DNA of 64,000 nt from Ascochyta rabiei. Its lineage: Eukaryota; Ascomycota; Dothideomycetes; Pleosporales; Didymellaceae. This document shows positions 1-11,500 of the stretch, piece after piece. The translations under genes and the position numbers were made by a program. The stretch lies in NCBI RefSeq assembly GCF_004011695.2, contig NC_082408.1, positions 1,349,501 to 1,413,500 on the forward strand, given 5' to 3'. Every line of letters begins with the position of its first letter. Positions within the stretch are counted from its first letter, which is position 1. Below the pieces are notes generated by a model, which was not told the origin of the DNA, searched no databases, and saw only the letters and a program-made list of their open reading frames with translations.

Positions 1-1884
1 TAATATAATTACTATATCTTAGATAATTTATCTAAGAGGATTATACAAACAAGAGATGCTATAATCCTAGAAGGAAAATTTAATAATAGTATTAAAAACT
101 AAGATATAATTAGAATAGACTTTAATAAAGAACTTAGTAATAATAAAAGAAGTTATTAAGAGTTCTCCTATAAGAATAATAACTAAAGTACTAGAGTAGA
201 TAATCTACCTAGTAACTCTAATAGTATATAAAACTAAGAGTAAACAAATAGTAATATTAATAACTACTATAGTAACTCTAAAGATAAATTAGCATTTATA
301 ACTAGTAATACTAATTTAGAGCTAAGTACCTACTTTAAAGTAATAAATTTAGAAAATAAAAAGGAATAGCTAGAAGCTTGTAAACTAGAGTTTAATTAAC
401 TAAAAGAACAAAATACCTAGTTACTAGTAGAGCTACCTAAAAATAGAACAGCACTAAAGGGACGCTAGGTGTTTAAGATTACAGAGGACTCTAATAATAA
501 TATTATTAAATATAAAGTAAGACAGGGTATTAAAGGGTTTAGCTAAATCTATAGACTAGACTACCTAGAAACCTTTATAAATATAATAAGAATAGAGATT
601 ATAAGACTTCTACTATTTATAGTAATATTTCTAGATTTAGAAGTTATTTAGCTAGATTTTAAAAACGCCTTTCTATATATACCTATAGATGTAGATATAT
701 ATATACAACAGCCTATAGGCTTTCTAGAAGATAAAACTAAGGTTTATAAATTAAATAAAGTAATTTTTAGATTAAAATAAGCACCTAGAGCCTAGTATAC
801 ATACCTAAAAGCTATTCTAAGTAAACTAGATTTTAAGCCTATATTTATAGAATAAGGTAGCTTTATAAATAAGAAGATAAATATCTATCTAATAATCTAT
901 ATAGAAGATGTTCTTATAATAGAAAATAATATTAAACTTATAAAAGAACTAAAAGTAAATCTAGTAAGGCTACTAGAACTAAGTAATCTAGGAGAAGTAA
1001 AATATTTTCTAGAGATAGAGATAATAAGAGAAAGAGTAAGAAGATCTATCTACTTATAACAAACTAAGTATATTAAGGATATACTAGTAAAATGTAATAA
1101 GCTAGATTTAAATCCTGTTAGTACACTAGTAGAAGCTAGTATTAAGTTGTAAAAGAATAAAGAATAAGTAACTTTAGAAGATACAAAACTATACTAGTAA
1201 TATATAGGTAGTTTATATACTTAACTATCTATACTAGACTAGATCTAGTATTTAGTGTGTATAGCTGCGTAAGACATATATCTAACCCTACTAAAGAACA
1301 CTTTATAGTAGTTAATAGGATTTTTAAATACCTAAATTACATAATAGAAAATGGATTATTTTTCTAATTATAATTAGTACTGTTATTACTTAGATACATA
1401 GATGCTGATTAGGGTAGTAATATTACTACTAGAAATATTACAACTAGATATATATTTATGTTTAATAACACCCCTATTAGCTAGTCTAGTAAACTATAAA
1501 AATTTACTGCTCTAAGTAGCCGTAAAGCAGAGTTTATAGCTCTAAAAGAAGGTATTAAAGAATATACCTATTTAATAAGTATTTATAGACAACTAGATAT
1601 TAATAAACTTCTAAATCTAAAAGAAGAAAAATTCTATCTATTTAGTAATAATTAACCTGCTATTATACTAGGAAATAACCTAGAATACTACTCTAAAACT
1701 AAGTATATAGATATATAATATTACTTTATAAGAGAAAAGATCCTAGAAGGAATAATAGATCTAAACTATATACCTACTAAAGAATAATTAGAAAATATAT
1801 TTATAAAAGTATTAAATATACCTACCTTTACTACCTTATTTAATAAGATAAATATTATATAATAGTTATATTGCTTAAGAGGGT
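1..1884 (+). pseudogene. Ty1/copia pol remnant (integrase C-terminal linker, RT, RNase H)
   Basis: Decayed C-terminal half of a copia polyprotein, cut by the window edge. The RT core reads LDFKNAFLYIPIDVDIYIQQ near 652-711, and the catalytic box appears as IYIEDVLII near 897-923 where the family has YVDD. The RNase H end is seen as KAEFIALKEGIKEYTYL near 1525-1575 and as a DIQYYFIREKI-type stretch near 1710-1745. The frame is interrupted many times by TAG/TAA at positions where the family has Gln or Trp, which is the RIP pattern. The stretch 1-480 matches the reverse complement of 20040-20520 in the copia element at 17787-23641, so it is the integrase-RT linker. The sequence ends in a purine tract (AAGAGGG, 1877-1883) that abuts an LTR. 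Family assignment is firm; no function remains. Confidence 0.9.
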
Positions 1885-2207
1885 AAGTTTAATATAATAA
1901 TTTTAAAAGTAAGTAATACAACTATAAATATAAAAACTAAGAGAACACTTCTTAAAATAACTATAAATAAGGAGATTATAATATAAACTATTTCTAAGTA
2001 GATATAGTTAAAGCTATAATAGAAGCTATAGAAGTCTAGAAAAACTTATAAGCCTTAGAAAAGGTATAACACACCTAATAAACTAGATTAAGATAATACC
2101 TAAGCTCTACTAGTCCTAATTAGGTCTCTAAAGAGAATAGAAGTTAAGGAATAGAAGAAATACACAAATCTTGTAACAAAAACCTTATAGTTAGGAGTAA
2201 CCTATTA

Positions 2208-2306
2208 TTTATTACACTAGCGCATCTTAGAATAGATACATTACTAGCTAATATATAATATCTAAGATTAGTAAGCCTATACTACTAGCAGCGCTAGTGT
2301 AATAAA
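2208..2306. repeat. conserved hairpin block within the copia LTR
   Basis: The block is bounded by TTATTACACTAGCGC and its inverse GCGCTAGTGTAATAAA, with about 65 bp between. It looks like a tiny inverted-repeat transposon, but it sits at the same place in every copia LTR here: about 3939-4046, 18228-18325, 23224-23322, 24676-24770, 49828-49924 and 60355-60452. It is therefore part of the LTR, either an old insertion fixed in the family or an RNA structure. Unlike the flanks, its arms keep CpG and CpA. Confidence 0.75.
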
Positions 2307-2494
2307 TTATTCTAAACTAACCTTTTAACACCTTGCTTGCAATTATACTAAAACGCGTTTTTTAAGGTTTCTTCTCTAATACTAGAATAAACCTAGTAAG
2401 ATAAAGTAAAAATAAAAACTATAAGATTATAATACTCTAAGTATAAGAGTACTAAAAATAAATCTAAAACACTAAGTGTTTTACTAAGGGGTAA

Positions 2495-2690
2495 TCTAAG
2501 ACCAGATCTAGCCCTATCTAAAACTAGATCTAGGCCTATCTAAAAAACTAGATCTAGGCCTATCTAAAAAACTAGATCTAGGCCTATCTAAAACCGGATC
2601 TAGGCCTATCTAAAACCGGATCTAGGTCTACCTAAAACCGGATCTAGGCCTATCTAAAAACTAGATCTAGGCCTATCTAAAACTATAAAG
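2495..2690. repeat. about 22-bp tandem array in the copia LTR
   Basis: About nine imperfect copies of a unit close to CTAGATCTAGGCCTATCTAA. Each contains the palindromes AGATCT and AGGCCT. The array is present in all copia LTRs of the window but with differing copy numbers (about 4-11): 3520-3745, 17875-18030, 22875-23030, 48180-48345, 49545-49640 and 60060-60160. Confidence 0.85.
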
Positions 2691-2757
2691 GATAAATACA
2701 GCCCTCTCTCTATAGTTATAAAATTAATTAATTAAACTATTACTTCTAATTTTTACA

Positions 2758-3435
2758 TATATCTTCGAAAGTTACTTATTCTTTATTATTTTACAACTTT
2801 ACACTAGCTTCTGCTAGTGTACTAATAGGATTTAAATCTAGCTTATTATATTTTACTAGTATATCTTTAATATACTTAGGTTGTTTTAAGTAAATAGATC
2901 TTCTTACTCTATCTCTTATTATCTCTATCCCTAGAAATTATTTTGCTTCTCCTAGATTACTTAGTTCTAGTAGCCTTACTAGATTTATTTTTAGTTATTT
3001 AATAAGTGTAATGTTATTTCCTATTATAAGAACATTGTCTATATAGATTATTAGATAGATATTTATCTTCTTATTTATAAAGCTACCTTATTCTATAAAT
3101 ATAGGCTTAAAATCTAGTTTACTTAGAATAGCTTTTAGGTATGTATACTAGGCTCTAGGTGCTTATTTTAATCTAAAAATCACTTTATTTAATTTATAAA
3201 CCTTAGTTTTATCTTCTAGAAAGCCTATAGGCTGTTGTATATATATATCTACATCTATAGGTATATATAGAAAGGCATTTTTAAAATCTAGCTAAATTAC
3301 TTCTAGATTTAGAAATATTGCTATAAATAGTAGAAGTCTTATAATTTCTATTCTTATTGTATTTATAAAGGTTTCTAGGTAGTCTAGTCTATAGATTTAG
3401 CTAAACCCTTTAATAACCTATCTTACTTTATATTT
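2758..3435 (-). pseudogene. copia reverse-transcriptase fragment, reversed
   Basis: On the minus strand this reads the copia RT region from the start of the core (the complement of the part matching 510-560) to the post-RT segment that matches 1130-1200. It is thus a copy of the pol piece seen at 500-1200, in opposite orientation. RT is recognisable from the reversed YVDD-box region near 3035-3065. It lies between two LTRs of opposite orientation, so it is a broken element rather than the inside of a complete one. Frame breaks are RIP-type TAG/TAA. Confidence 0.85.
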
Positions 3436-4258
3436 TGTAAAAATTAGAAGTAATAGTTGTAGAAGTAATAGATAAATTAATTTTATAACTATAGAGAGAG
3501 GGCTGTATTTATCCTTTATAGTTTTAGATAGGCCTAGATCTAGTTTTTAGATAGGCCTAGATCTACTTTTAGGTAGACCTAGATCCGTTTTTAGATAGGT
3601 ATAGATCCGGTTTTAGGTAGACCTAGATCCGGTTTTAGATAGGCCTAGATCCGGTTTTAGATAGGCCTAGATCTGGTTTTAGATAGGCCTAGATCTAGTT
3701 TTTAAATAGGCCTAGATCCAGTTTTAGATAGGGCTAGATCTAGTTTTAGATACCCCCTTAGTAAAACACTTAGTGTTTTAGATCTAATTATAGTACTCTT
3801 AAACTTAGAGTATAATAATTATTTAGTCTTTATTTTTACTTAGTCTTACTAGGTTTATTCTAGTATTAGAGAAGAAACCTTAAAAAACGCGTTTTAACAT
3901 GATTGCAAGCAAGATATTAAAAAGTTAGTTTAAATAATTTATTACACTAGCGATGCTAGTAGTATAGGCTTACTAATCTTAGATACTATATATTAGCTCG
4001 TAATATATATAGTAAAAGATGCGCTAGTGTAATAAATAATAGATTACTCCTAACTATAAGGTTTTTATTACAAAATATGTGTATTTCTTCTATTCCCTAA
4101 CTACTATTCTCTTTAGAGACCTAGTTAGGACTAGTAGAGCTTAGGAAATATTTTTATCTAGTTTATTAGGTATGTTATACCTATTACTAGGCTTATAAGT
4201 ATTACTAGACTTCTATAGCTTTTATTATAGCTTTAACTATATCTACTTAGAAATAGTG
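3436..4258 (-). repeat. copia LTR, reversed, truncated at its 5' end
   Basis: Begins TGTAAAAATTAGAAG (the complement of the LTR 3' end) and continues through the 22-bp array and the hairpin block. It stops at 4258, about 110 bp short of the full LTR compared with 17787-18649. The truncation coincides with the start of gypsy D. Confidence 0.85.
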
Positions 4259-7200
4259 TATGTTATAGCCCTCTAAAGTCTAAATCTAGGATTTAAAAGA
4301 TAGTAGAATAACTTATTTAAACTTAAAGTAGAACACTTAGCAGTGTATAATATAGAAAGAAAACAGAACTCTATCTATACCCTACCTAACACTATTATAA
4401 CTGAGACTAAACAATTAATTTTTAGCCTTATTCTAATAGCCTACTTCTAAACTAACCTACTTCTAGTATTTAGAAGCCTTTTATATCTACTCTACCCCTA
4501 CCTAGAACTACCCCCTAAGCTATACCTATAAGAGAGCTAACTCTAGGTAACTATTATAACTATAGTAAAGTAGGTTATGTTATAAAAGATTACACTAGTC
4601 CTTAAATTTAAGAAATCTAAGTAGATACTAAAGATTATGTTAATACTAAAGAAGACTTTAAAGAAGACCTAATACCTAAGGGTAACAGTTCTGCCTAGGA
4701 GAATAACCTTATCTAGACCTAAATTTATATAACTTATCTAAATTCTCTTTATCTTATTTGTTTAGTACACCTTATTTTATTATTCCTTCTATTCTATTAA
4801 ACTAAGGGCTAGGCGTAAAATTTAACTCCTAAGCTAACACTAGTGCCTAAGGACGTTTATTCCTAGACTCTAAAATTACTTCTTTAGTCTCTTTAACGCT
4901 AAAGACTCCTATCTAAAAGCTACCCTTTAAGATTACTATTAAAGGATTCTAAGACTTAATTATAAATTAAGTAAACTAGTATATATAGCTACGCCTAATA
5001 ATTAATAGACGTAAGATCTATAACTACCCCTTTATTATTATTAACCTAGAATCTTAAGGTTGTATTATTAGTATCAAATAGTTAAAGCGTTTTAAGCTCT
5101 AGCTTAATATATAATAGACTTAGCTTATATAGCTAGAGAAGTATTCTTAGTTATTTAACCCTACCTCTCTATTATTAATAACCCTTAACTACTCTATACC
5201 TTAAGCCTACGTCTTATAGAATATATAACGCAGAAATTACTTATAGAATTTAGAGGAATATTATTAGAGCTAAAGCCTAAACTATTCTATCTATTAAATT
5301 AGAGGAAATTTAAAATTACTAAAATCTTAAACCTTAGCATTAGTCTAACCCTAAAAGGCTACTTACTTGCTTCTAACCTAAGCTGCAAATATTTTTTTAA
5401 CTTCTATAAACTCCTTTTACTTTTCTATAAAAAAAACTATAGAATAATTTCTTTACTACTAGTTTATATAAGATTAACTACCTTATAAATAACTATTCTA
5501 ACCTAGATAATCTAGAAAACGCCTACCTTCTAAGAAAGTATTTACTAGAGAAATACGCCTTATATACTAATATATTTAGTAAAATAGAGTCTAAAACTCT
5601 TCTAGAATACCGCCCTTATAATTATAAATTTTTTTTAGAAGAATAATTACTAAATTCCTACTTACCCTTATATAAGCAAAATCTTAAAGAACTTAAGGTT
5701 ACTAAGAAGTCTATATAAGATTTACTTAAATATAGTTAGATTAAATATAGTTAGAGCTCTTTTACGTTGCTAATACTCTATTTTTTTAAACTAAATAGGA
5801 GCCTACGTATTTGCGTTAACAACTATAAACTTAATACTTTTACTAGAAAAGACTTCTATCTAATACCGCGTATAGATAAGCTACTTACCTAACCTTTAAA
5901 AGCTAAGATCTTTACTAAGTTTAATATCTAAAACGCTTTTAATAGAATTTATATAGACTCTATATTAGAGAAGTACACTATGTTTTATACCTTTTATAGT
6001 AGTTATAAGTATAAGGTTCTACTATTTAGACTATGTAGTAGACTAGCTACGTACTAATAATATATAAAAAACATTCTTATTAAATATCTTAATAACTTCT
6101 ATATTATATACCTAGATAACATTCTTATCTACTCTAAAGACCTAGCTGTGTATAAGCGCTACGTTAAACTAGTATTAGAACGTCTCTAATTAGCTAGACT
6201 ATAAGTAGATATTAAGAAAAGTAAGTTCTATATTACTTATACTAAGTAATTAGGATATATACTAACTAATAAGAGAATTAAAGTAGAGTCTAAGAAAGTA
6301 TAAGTTCTAAGAAATTAGACCTCTTCTACTACTACTACTACTAGTGTAAAGTTGCTCTTAGACTTTACTAGGTTCTATTAATAATTTATACCTATATTCT
6401 TATATATAGTAAAGCCCCTTATTACCTTTTAAAGCCTAGTAAACCTGTTTAAATAGACTACTTAATACTAATCTAGTCTTAAAAGCTTAAAAGAGGTACT
6501 ATTATCTATACCTACTCTTTACTACTTTAACCCTAAGTATAATATAAAGATTAAAACTATTATATCTAATATAGTTATTATAGGAGTTATATTCTAATAA
6601 GACCTAAATAGTAAATAGTACCTAGTTACTTTCTACTGCTAAGTACTCTCTAGTACTAAGTTTAATAAGGAGATATTTAATAAGGAACTATTTACTATCT
6701 TATAAGCATTCTATAAGTAAAGAATCTAAACTTACCTCTACTATAAAACAGATCTATGTTTACTCTAACTATTAATCCTTAGAATATTTTATTACTACTT
6801 AAGTTCTAAATACTTAACAAGTATAATAGGCAAAAGCGCTTACTTAGTTTAACTTCTATATTAAATATACCCTAGAAAAAAAATAAGCCTACTAATATCC
6901 TTAGTTAATAAGAGTAAGATCTACTAAACTTTAAATCTGCCTAGAAAGATAACTAATCCTAAGTACTGTTAGGACTACAGTAGTTATATAAATAGATTAA
7001 TTCTAATTTAGCTTATAAATACCTAGCTAAATCTAACCTAGCTGTATCTACTATCTAGTTAATACAACCTATTATAGACCTAGATTTGCTTAAATTAATC
7101 TAAACCCTTATTAAAGATAATTAGAAATTATTAAAGTAAGAATATTTATCTCTAGTATTACCCTATTAGATATATAATAGACTTCTACTCTATTAGAATT

Positions 7201-8696
7201 AACTATATATACTAGCTAACTCTACCTTATATATCTACCTAATTAGAAAGGCCTATAACTAGCTATTAACAGCTTATTCTAGTGCTAAGAAGACTTATTA
7301 GCTACTGTTACAACAGTACTACTAGAAGGGGATAAGTGCTACTTATAAACAATATATCTAGAATTATATTCCTTATTATTAAGGTTACCTAAAATAGACC
7401 TAACTCTACAGATACTTTTATCCCTTACTAACACCTAATAAACTAATATAACATCTATATATTAAATTAAAGACTTTCCTAGAAATAAATTAGGCTATAA
7501 CTAGATTATAGTTATTATTAATTACTTTACTAAAAAAACTATAATAATCCTAAGCTATAAAATATATATAGTATATAGGATAGTAAACTTATTTATATAA
7601 TAGGTATATTAATTTACATATACCTCTAAAACTATTATAAGTAACTAGGAACTATAATTTATATTAAACTTCTAGTTAGAATTCTGCTAGATTATAGGCG
7701 TAAAGGTTAAACTATCTATAGCCTATTATAAGAAATCTACTAGCTAAATAGAAATTATAGATAAGTATATAGACTAGTAACTTTACCTATTTATCTTATA
7801 TTACTAAGATAACTAGTCTAAACTCCTCCTAGTTATTAATTAAGCCTAGCTTACTCTGCTATAATCCTTAATTAGAGTATTGCCTTACTAAGCTATCTAT
7901 AGTAGTAAGCCTAAACAGAGTTAGAATTAGAATAAGGCTAATTTAGGTATAAACCTAATTAAGAAACTTAATTATAAGAATACCTTAGTATTAGCTACCT
8001 ACATATATAACGCCTAGAAGGTAGCTAAAGAAAATATAAAGAACGCTTAAGACTATATACACTCTATACTTAATAGCTACTATTACTCTATAAATAAGAC
8101 TGTAAGAAATAAGGTATATCTTTCTACCTAGAACTTAAAAATAAAGTAACTAAGCTAGAAGCTATCTAATAAGTAGGAAGGTCCTTTAAAGGCCTAGAGA
8201 AGGTAGGTTACTTATATTATTTAAAACTTCTACTAGTATTAAATATATATAATATGTTTATACTAAACGTCTTATATAAGGATCCTAATAACCTCTTATC
8301 TAGATAAGAAGCCCTAAAACCTATAGGTATCCCTGTCTAAAGCGTAGAAGAATAGAAAGTTTAAAAATTTTTAGCTAGTAAGACTTTCTACTAAAATCTT
8401 AAGTACTATGTAAGCTAGGTTAGCTATAACCTAGACCTAACCTTATATTCTGTAGAGAACTTTATAGAAGCTCTATATAAGCTAGAGTTATACTATAATA
8501 AGTACCCTAATTAAACTAAGCCTCTAAAGATACTAACTAAGTAGATTAAAGCGTAGGAAGAAGGCTAGGAGATTTAGTAAGTATAAAGACATCTTAATTT
8601 AGAAAAGGGTAAAGGAAATTTATTAAAGCTAAAACGTCTCTAACCGTGTTGTACATTAGAAAGATAAAAGAAAAAGAATAAAAGAAAGAACCTATA
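4259..8696 (+). pseudogene. Ty3/gypsy element 'D', 5'-truncated pol (PR-RT-RNase H-integrase-chromodomain)
   Basis: Frame-broken pol of a chromodomain-type gypsy element. The order is: protease/linker region about 4880-5300; RT about 5640-6330 with YLDNILIYSKD near 6100-6135; RNase H about 6540-6900; integrase about 7000-8260; chromodomain-like tail near 8350-8570. Only about 500 bp lie upstream of the protease region, so LTR and gag are missing or unrecognisable. The 3' end has an A/G-rich stretch (8660-8692) that could be a polypurine tract, but the element then runs into the LTR of gypsy E and I see no LTR of its own. Stop codons are RIP-type. The family is clear; exact ends are not. Confidence 0.83.
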
Positions 8697-8697
8697 T

Positions 8698-8926
8698 AAG
8701 TTATACTTTAGTTAAAGACTATAAGCACTAATTCTATTAGTTCTTAGGGATAAGCACTAGTAGATTAGTTAGGGTTATTAACTAAGTAAAGCTTATAAAG
8801 ATAGAGTGCACTAAATAGTATAGAGTAGACTATCTAGTTTAAGTATAGGTTAATATTTTAAAGATAAACTTAATTAATAAGGTTAAATAAAAACTTTAAG
8901 AGTTATATTCCTACTAACTATATACT
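8698..8926 (-). repeat. gypsy E 3' LTR
   Basis: A 229-bp direct repeat of 16816-17041, matching over its whole length with mainly C/T and G/A differences and a few small indels. It follows the chromodomain and 3' UTR of gypsy E in element orientation. The 112 bp between it and the pogo element at 9039 hold no coding sequence that I recognise. Confidence 0.8.
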
Positions 8927-9038
8927 AAGAAGATATAATACTTATTAATAAGTAATAAGAGTTAGTGTAATAAAATATATAAGGGTGCTTATAGACAAGT
9001 ATATTATACTATACTTATTAATAAGTAGTTATAAAATA

Positions 9039-10880
9039 ACGTAATTAGCTATTAAGTTAGCTAGGCAATTAAGCTAGCTACCTTATATAGCTAACTACCT
9101 TAATACGTAGATAACTTAACACTATAACGTTGTACTATAGCTTATAGTACGTTAAATTAATCTACTCTATCTATAGTATCTTACTTATATATACGCTTAT
9201 TATACCTAGCCTAACTATACATCCTACAGCGTTAAGAACCCTCTCTACTACTACCTATTTGCACCCTCTCCTTACGCCTCTCTACTTCTACCTACACCAC
9301 TACCTCTTATACAGCTATTATTTCCTCTACTTCTTACTGTAATAGGGTTCCTCTATACTAGATCCGCTTCCTTTTACGTACTTTACGCTTAGAAGTAGCT
9401 TTATTTACTACTTAAAGCTTAACTATCTTAGCCGCTATAAGTACCTAGGAATGCACTATTATATTAGCTCCCTTTTTAAACTGCTACACTGTCTTAATAA
9501 TTAAAGCTAGAGATAAACTGTAGTGCTGCCTAATCTAGTTAGATATTAGCGTTAATTAAGCTAATATTTCAGCAGCGTTACTTAGTGTTCTAGGTTACTA
9601 GGTAGTAGGCTCTAGTAAAGGTGGTGTTAGCGTATAAGGCTTTACTTTAAGCTTTAATAGTACTACCTCTAGGTTGTCTAGAACTAAGCCTGTTGCTTGG
9701 AAGCTTAATTAGATATTATTAGATAAAAACGCCTTATTAAACACCTAATTAAAGGCAGCTAAGAATACTTTCTTGTTAATGTAAGTAACGTAGCTGTTTA
9801 CTAAGATATTAATTTCTATCTTATATACTTGTTTTAATAGGGCAAAACAGCCTATATTAAGTAGCTATAGGATATAGGAGGTGTAAGAAGGTATATAGAG
9901 AGTAATAATTTTATTCTCCTTATATAGATTCTAGAAGGTAAGTAACTTATAGCTCTTATAGCTATTAATAATTAGCAGCTAGTAGCTACCTACTATCTAG
10001 GCTGTTATATACTAGATAAAGTGCTTTAGCTACTCTAAGCCTAGTTTATTTATTATCTAGCTATTCTTACTAATACTAATACGCTAATCCTTTAGGTTAT
10101 AATACTAGGCCTAGTTATAGTTCTTTGCTTTAAAGATAAAGAAGGGTAGGATAACCTACCCTATAGCGTTAATTATAGCAATTAACATTACCTACTTACA
10201 GTTACTAGGCTAGACTCTAAGTAGCTTAAGACGCCTCTTAGACGCTGTTACTACCTTAACAGACCCTCTAACACCTATCTAGAAGCTAGTCTTATTAAAG
10301 TTGTAGGTATCTTAGTTCTAGATGCTATATTTAGCTTTAACATTACGTATAAGGTTAAACTAGGGGCTAATAATAGCTAGATTACTGCATAAGACTCTCT
10401 AGTAATTACGCTGTCTAGTTACCTAAGACTTAATCTTAGGCTTCTAGTTTATAAGGTGCCTAGCCTATTTTTCTCTAACCTTACTACTACTATAGGCAGC
10501 TAGTAGTTAATTAGCTATTTTACGTACGTAGCTTAGTGTAGGGGCAAAGCCTTATATGTTAAGCTTCCTTATATATCATATAACTACCTCCTCTTTAGGC
10601 TTAGTAAGCCTTAATCTGCTGTAGTAGGAATTGCGTTATAAGGTAGTTTTAGCGCGTTAGTCTTAGAGGGTTAATTAAGGAACGTTATAGATAGTAGCAG
10701 CGCGCCGTTAGCTTATTAACGCGTTAGATTTCATAGCTTAAATAGCAAGGATTATCCTATCCTTACAAGGAAGTAATCTAAGATTAGGTTGTTAAGACAT
10801 TAGATAAGAGGTAGAATAAGGTGTAATCTTAGCAAAGGTAGCCAGCTTAATTACCTAGCCGACTTAATAGCCGATTACGT
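9039..10880 (-). mobile_element. Fot1/pogo-type DNA transposon (1842 bp) with transposase remnant
   Basis: Terminal inverted repeats of about 45 bp begin ACGTAATTAGCTATTAAG on the left and ACGTAATCGGCTATTAAG on the right (inverse). Each end is flanked by a TA target duplication (9037-9038, 10881-10882). The interior encodes, on the minus strand, a degraded pogo/Tc1-mariner transposase: an N-terminal helix-turn-helix region near 10740-10450, then a DDE nuclease. The family's ...FxxGx...WVT pattern is visible near 10300-10200, where GCGTCTAAGAGGCGTC encodes the basic segment. The size matches Fot1-like elements. The right TIR keeps CpG while the left is mutated at CpA/TpG. It lies in the 3' untranslated part of gypsy E. 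Confidence 0.88.
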
Positions 10881-10882
10881 TA

Positions 10883-11500
10883 ACCTATTCTATTCTATCC
10901 TTCTCTACTATTTATTTCTTTAGGGTAGAGTTAGAAGTCTTAGTTAGCTAGTACTTATGTTTATACTGTGCCCTAGCACAGAATTATAACACTATCCTTC
11001 TTTTCTCTTTAGTTTTTTTTAAACTATATAATTATTTATTAGAGTTTTATATAATCTGTAATTTCTATATATAATAACTTATAAGTTAAGATATTTATAT
11101 ATGTATATAATATCTATCTTATATTACAATTCTATTAAGCTAATATACCTACTAAAGTCTTTTATAATTATTATTTCTTTAGTAACTATAAGTGCTATAT
11201 AATACTAGGTAATCTAAAAGGTTTAAGGTATACTAAGTATATAAAGGCTAGTAAGCTATATATAAACATATCTTAGGTATTATTAGATAAGACTTATAAG
11301 AAGTATTAGAAAAAGGTAGAAGTAGATAAGTTACTTCTAATAACTATAATTGCGTAATTGTTATATAATAAAAAAAAATCTAAAATAGGTAAATAAACGT
11401 GTGTAGTAAAAGGCGCTATATTTAGTAAATAGGATATTTAAGGCTAGTAAGTTAGACCTAGTTAAGGAAGTTAATTCTAACTATTCTATAGCATCTATTA
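10883..11500. other. non-coding 3' region of gypsy E
   Basis: AT-rich stretch between the pogo insertion and the chromodomain end of gypsy E. I see no conserved domain on either strand. It contains a small palindromic word, TGTGCCCTAGCACA, near 10969-10982. Confidence 0.5.

Larger units (their letters stand above)
1885..2757 (+). repeat. copia 3' LTR, about 873 bp
   Basis: Long terminal repeat in element orientation, directly after the polypurine tract. It begins with a degenerate TGTTTAATAT-type start and ends TTTTTACA. The same sequence recurs in reverse at 3436-4258, 17787-18649, 22796-23641, 49468-50203 and 59930-60773, and in the same orientation at 24349-24847 plus 48061-48415. It contains a roughly 99-bp hairpin block and a 22-bp tandem array, listed separately. 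Confidence 0.88.

Noticed and set aside
2208..2306. Independent MITE
   Set aside because: The inverted repeat block is at the same position in every copia LTR of the window and has no separate target duplication, so it belongs to the LTR.
2495..2690. CRISPR-like array
   Set aside because: The repeats are contiguous without unique spacers, vary internally, and lie in an LTR of a eukaryotic retroelement.
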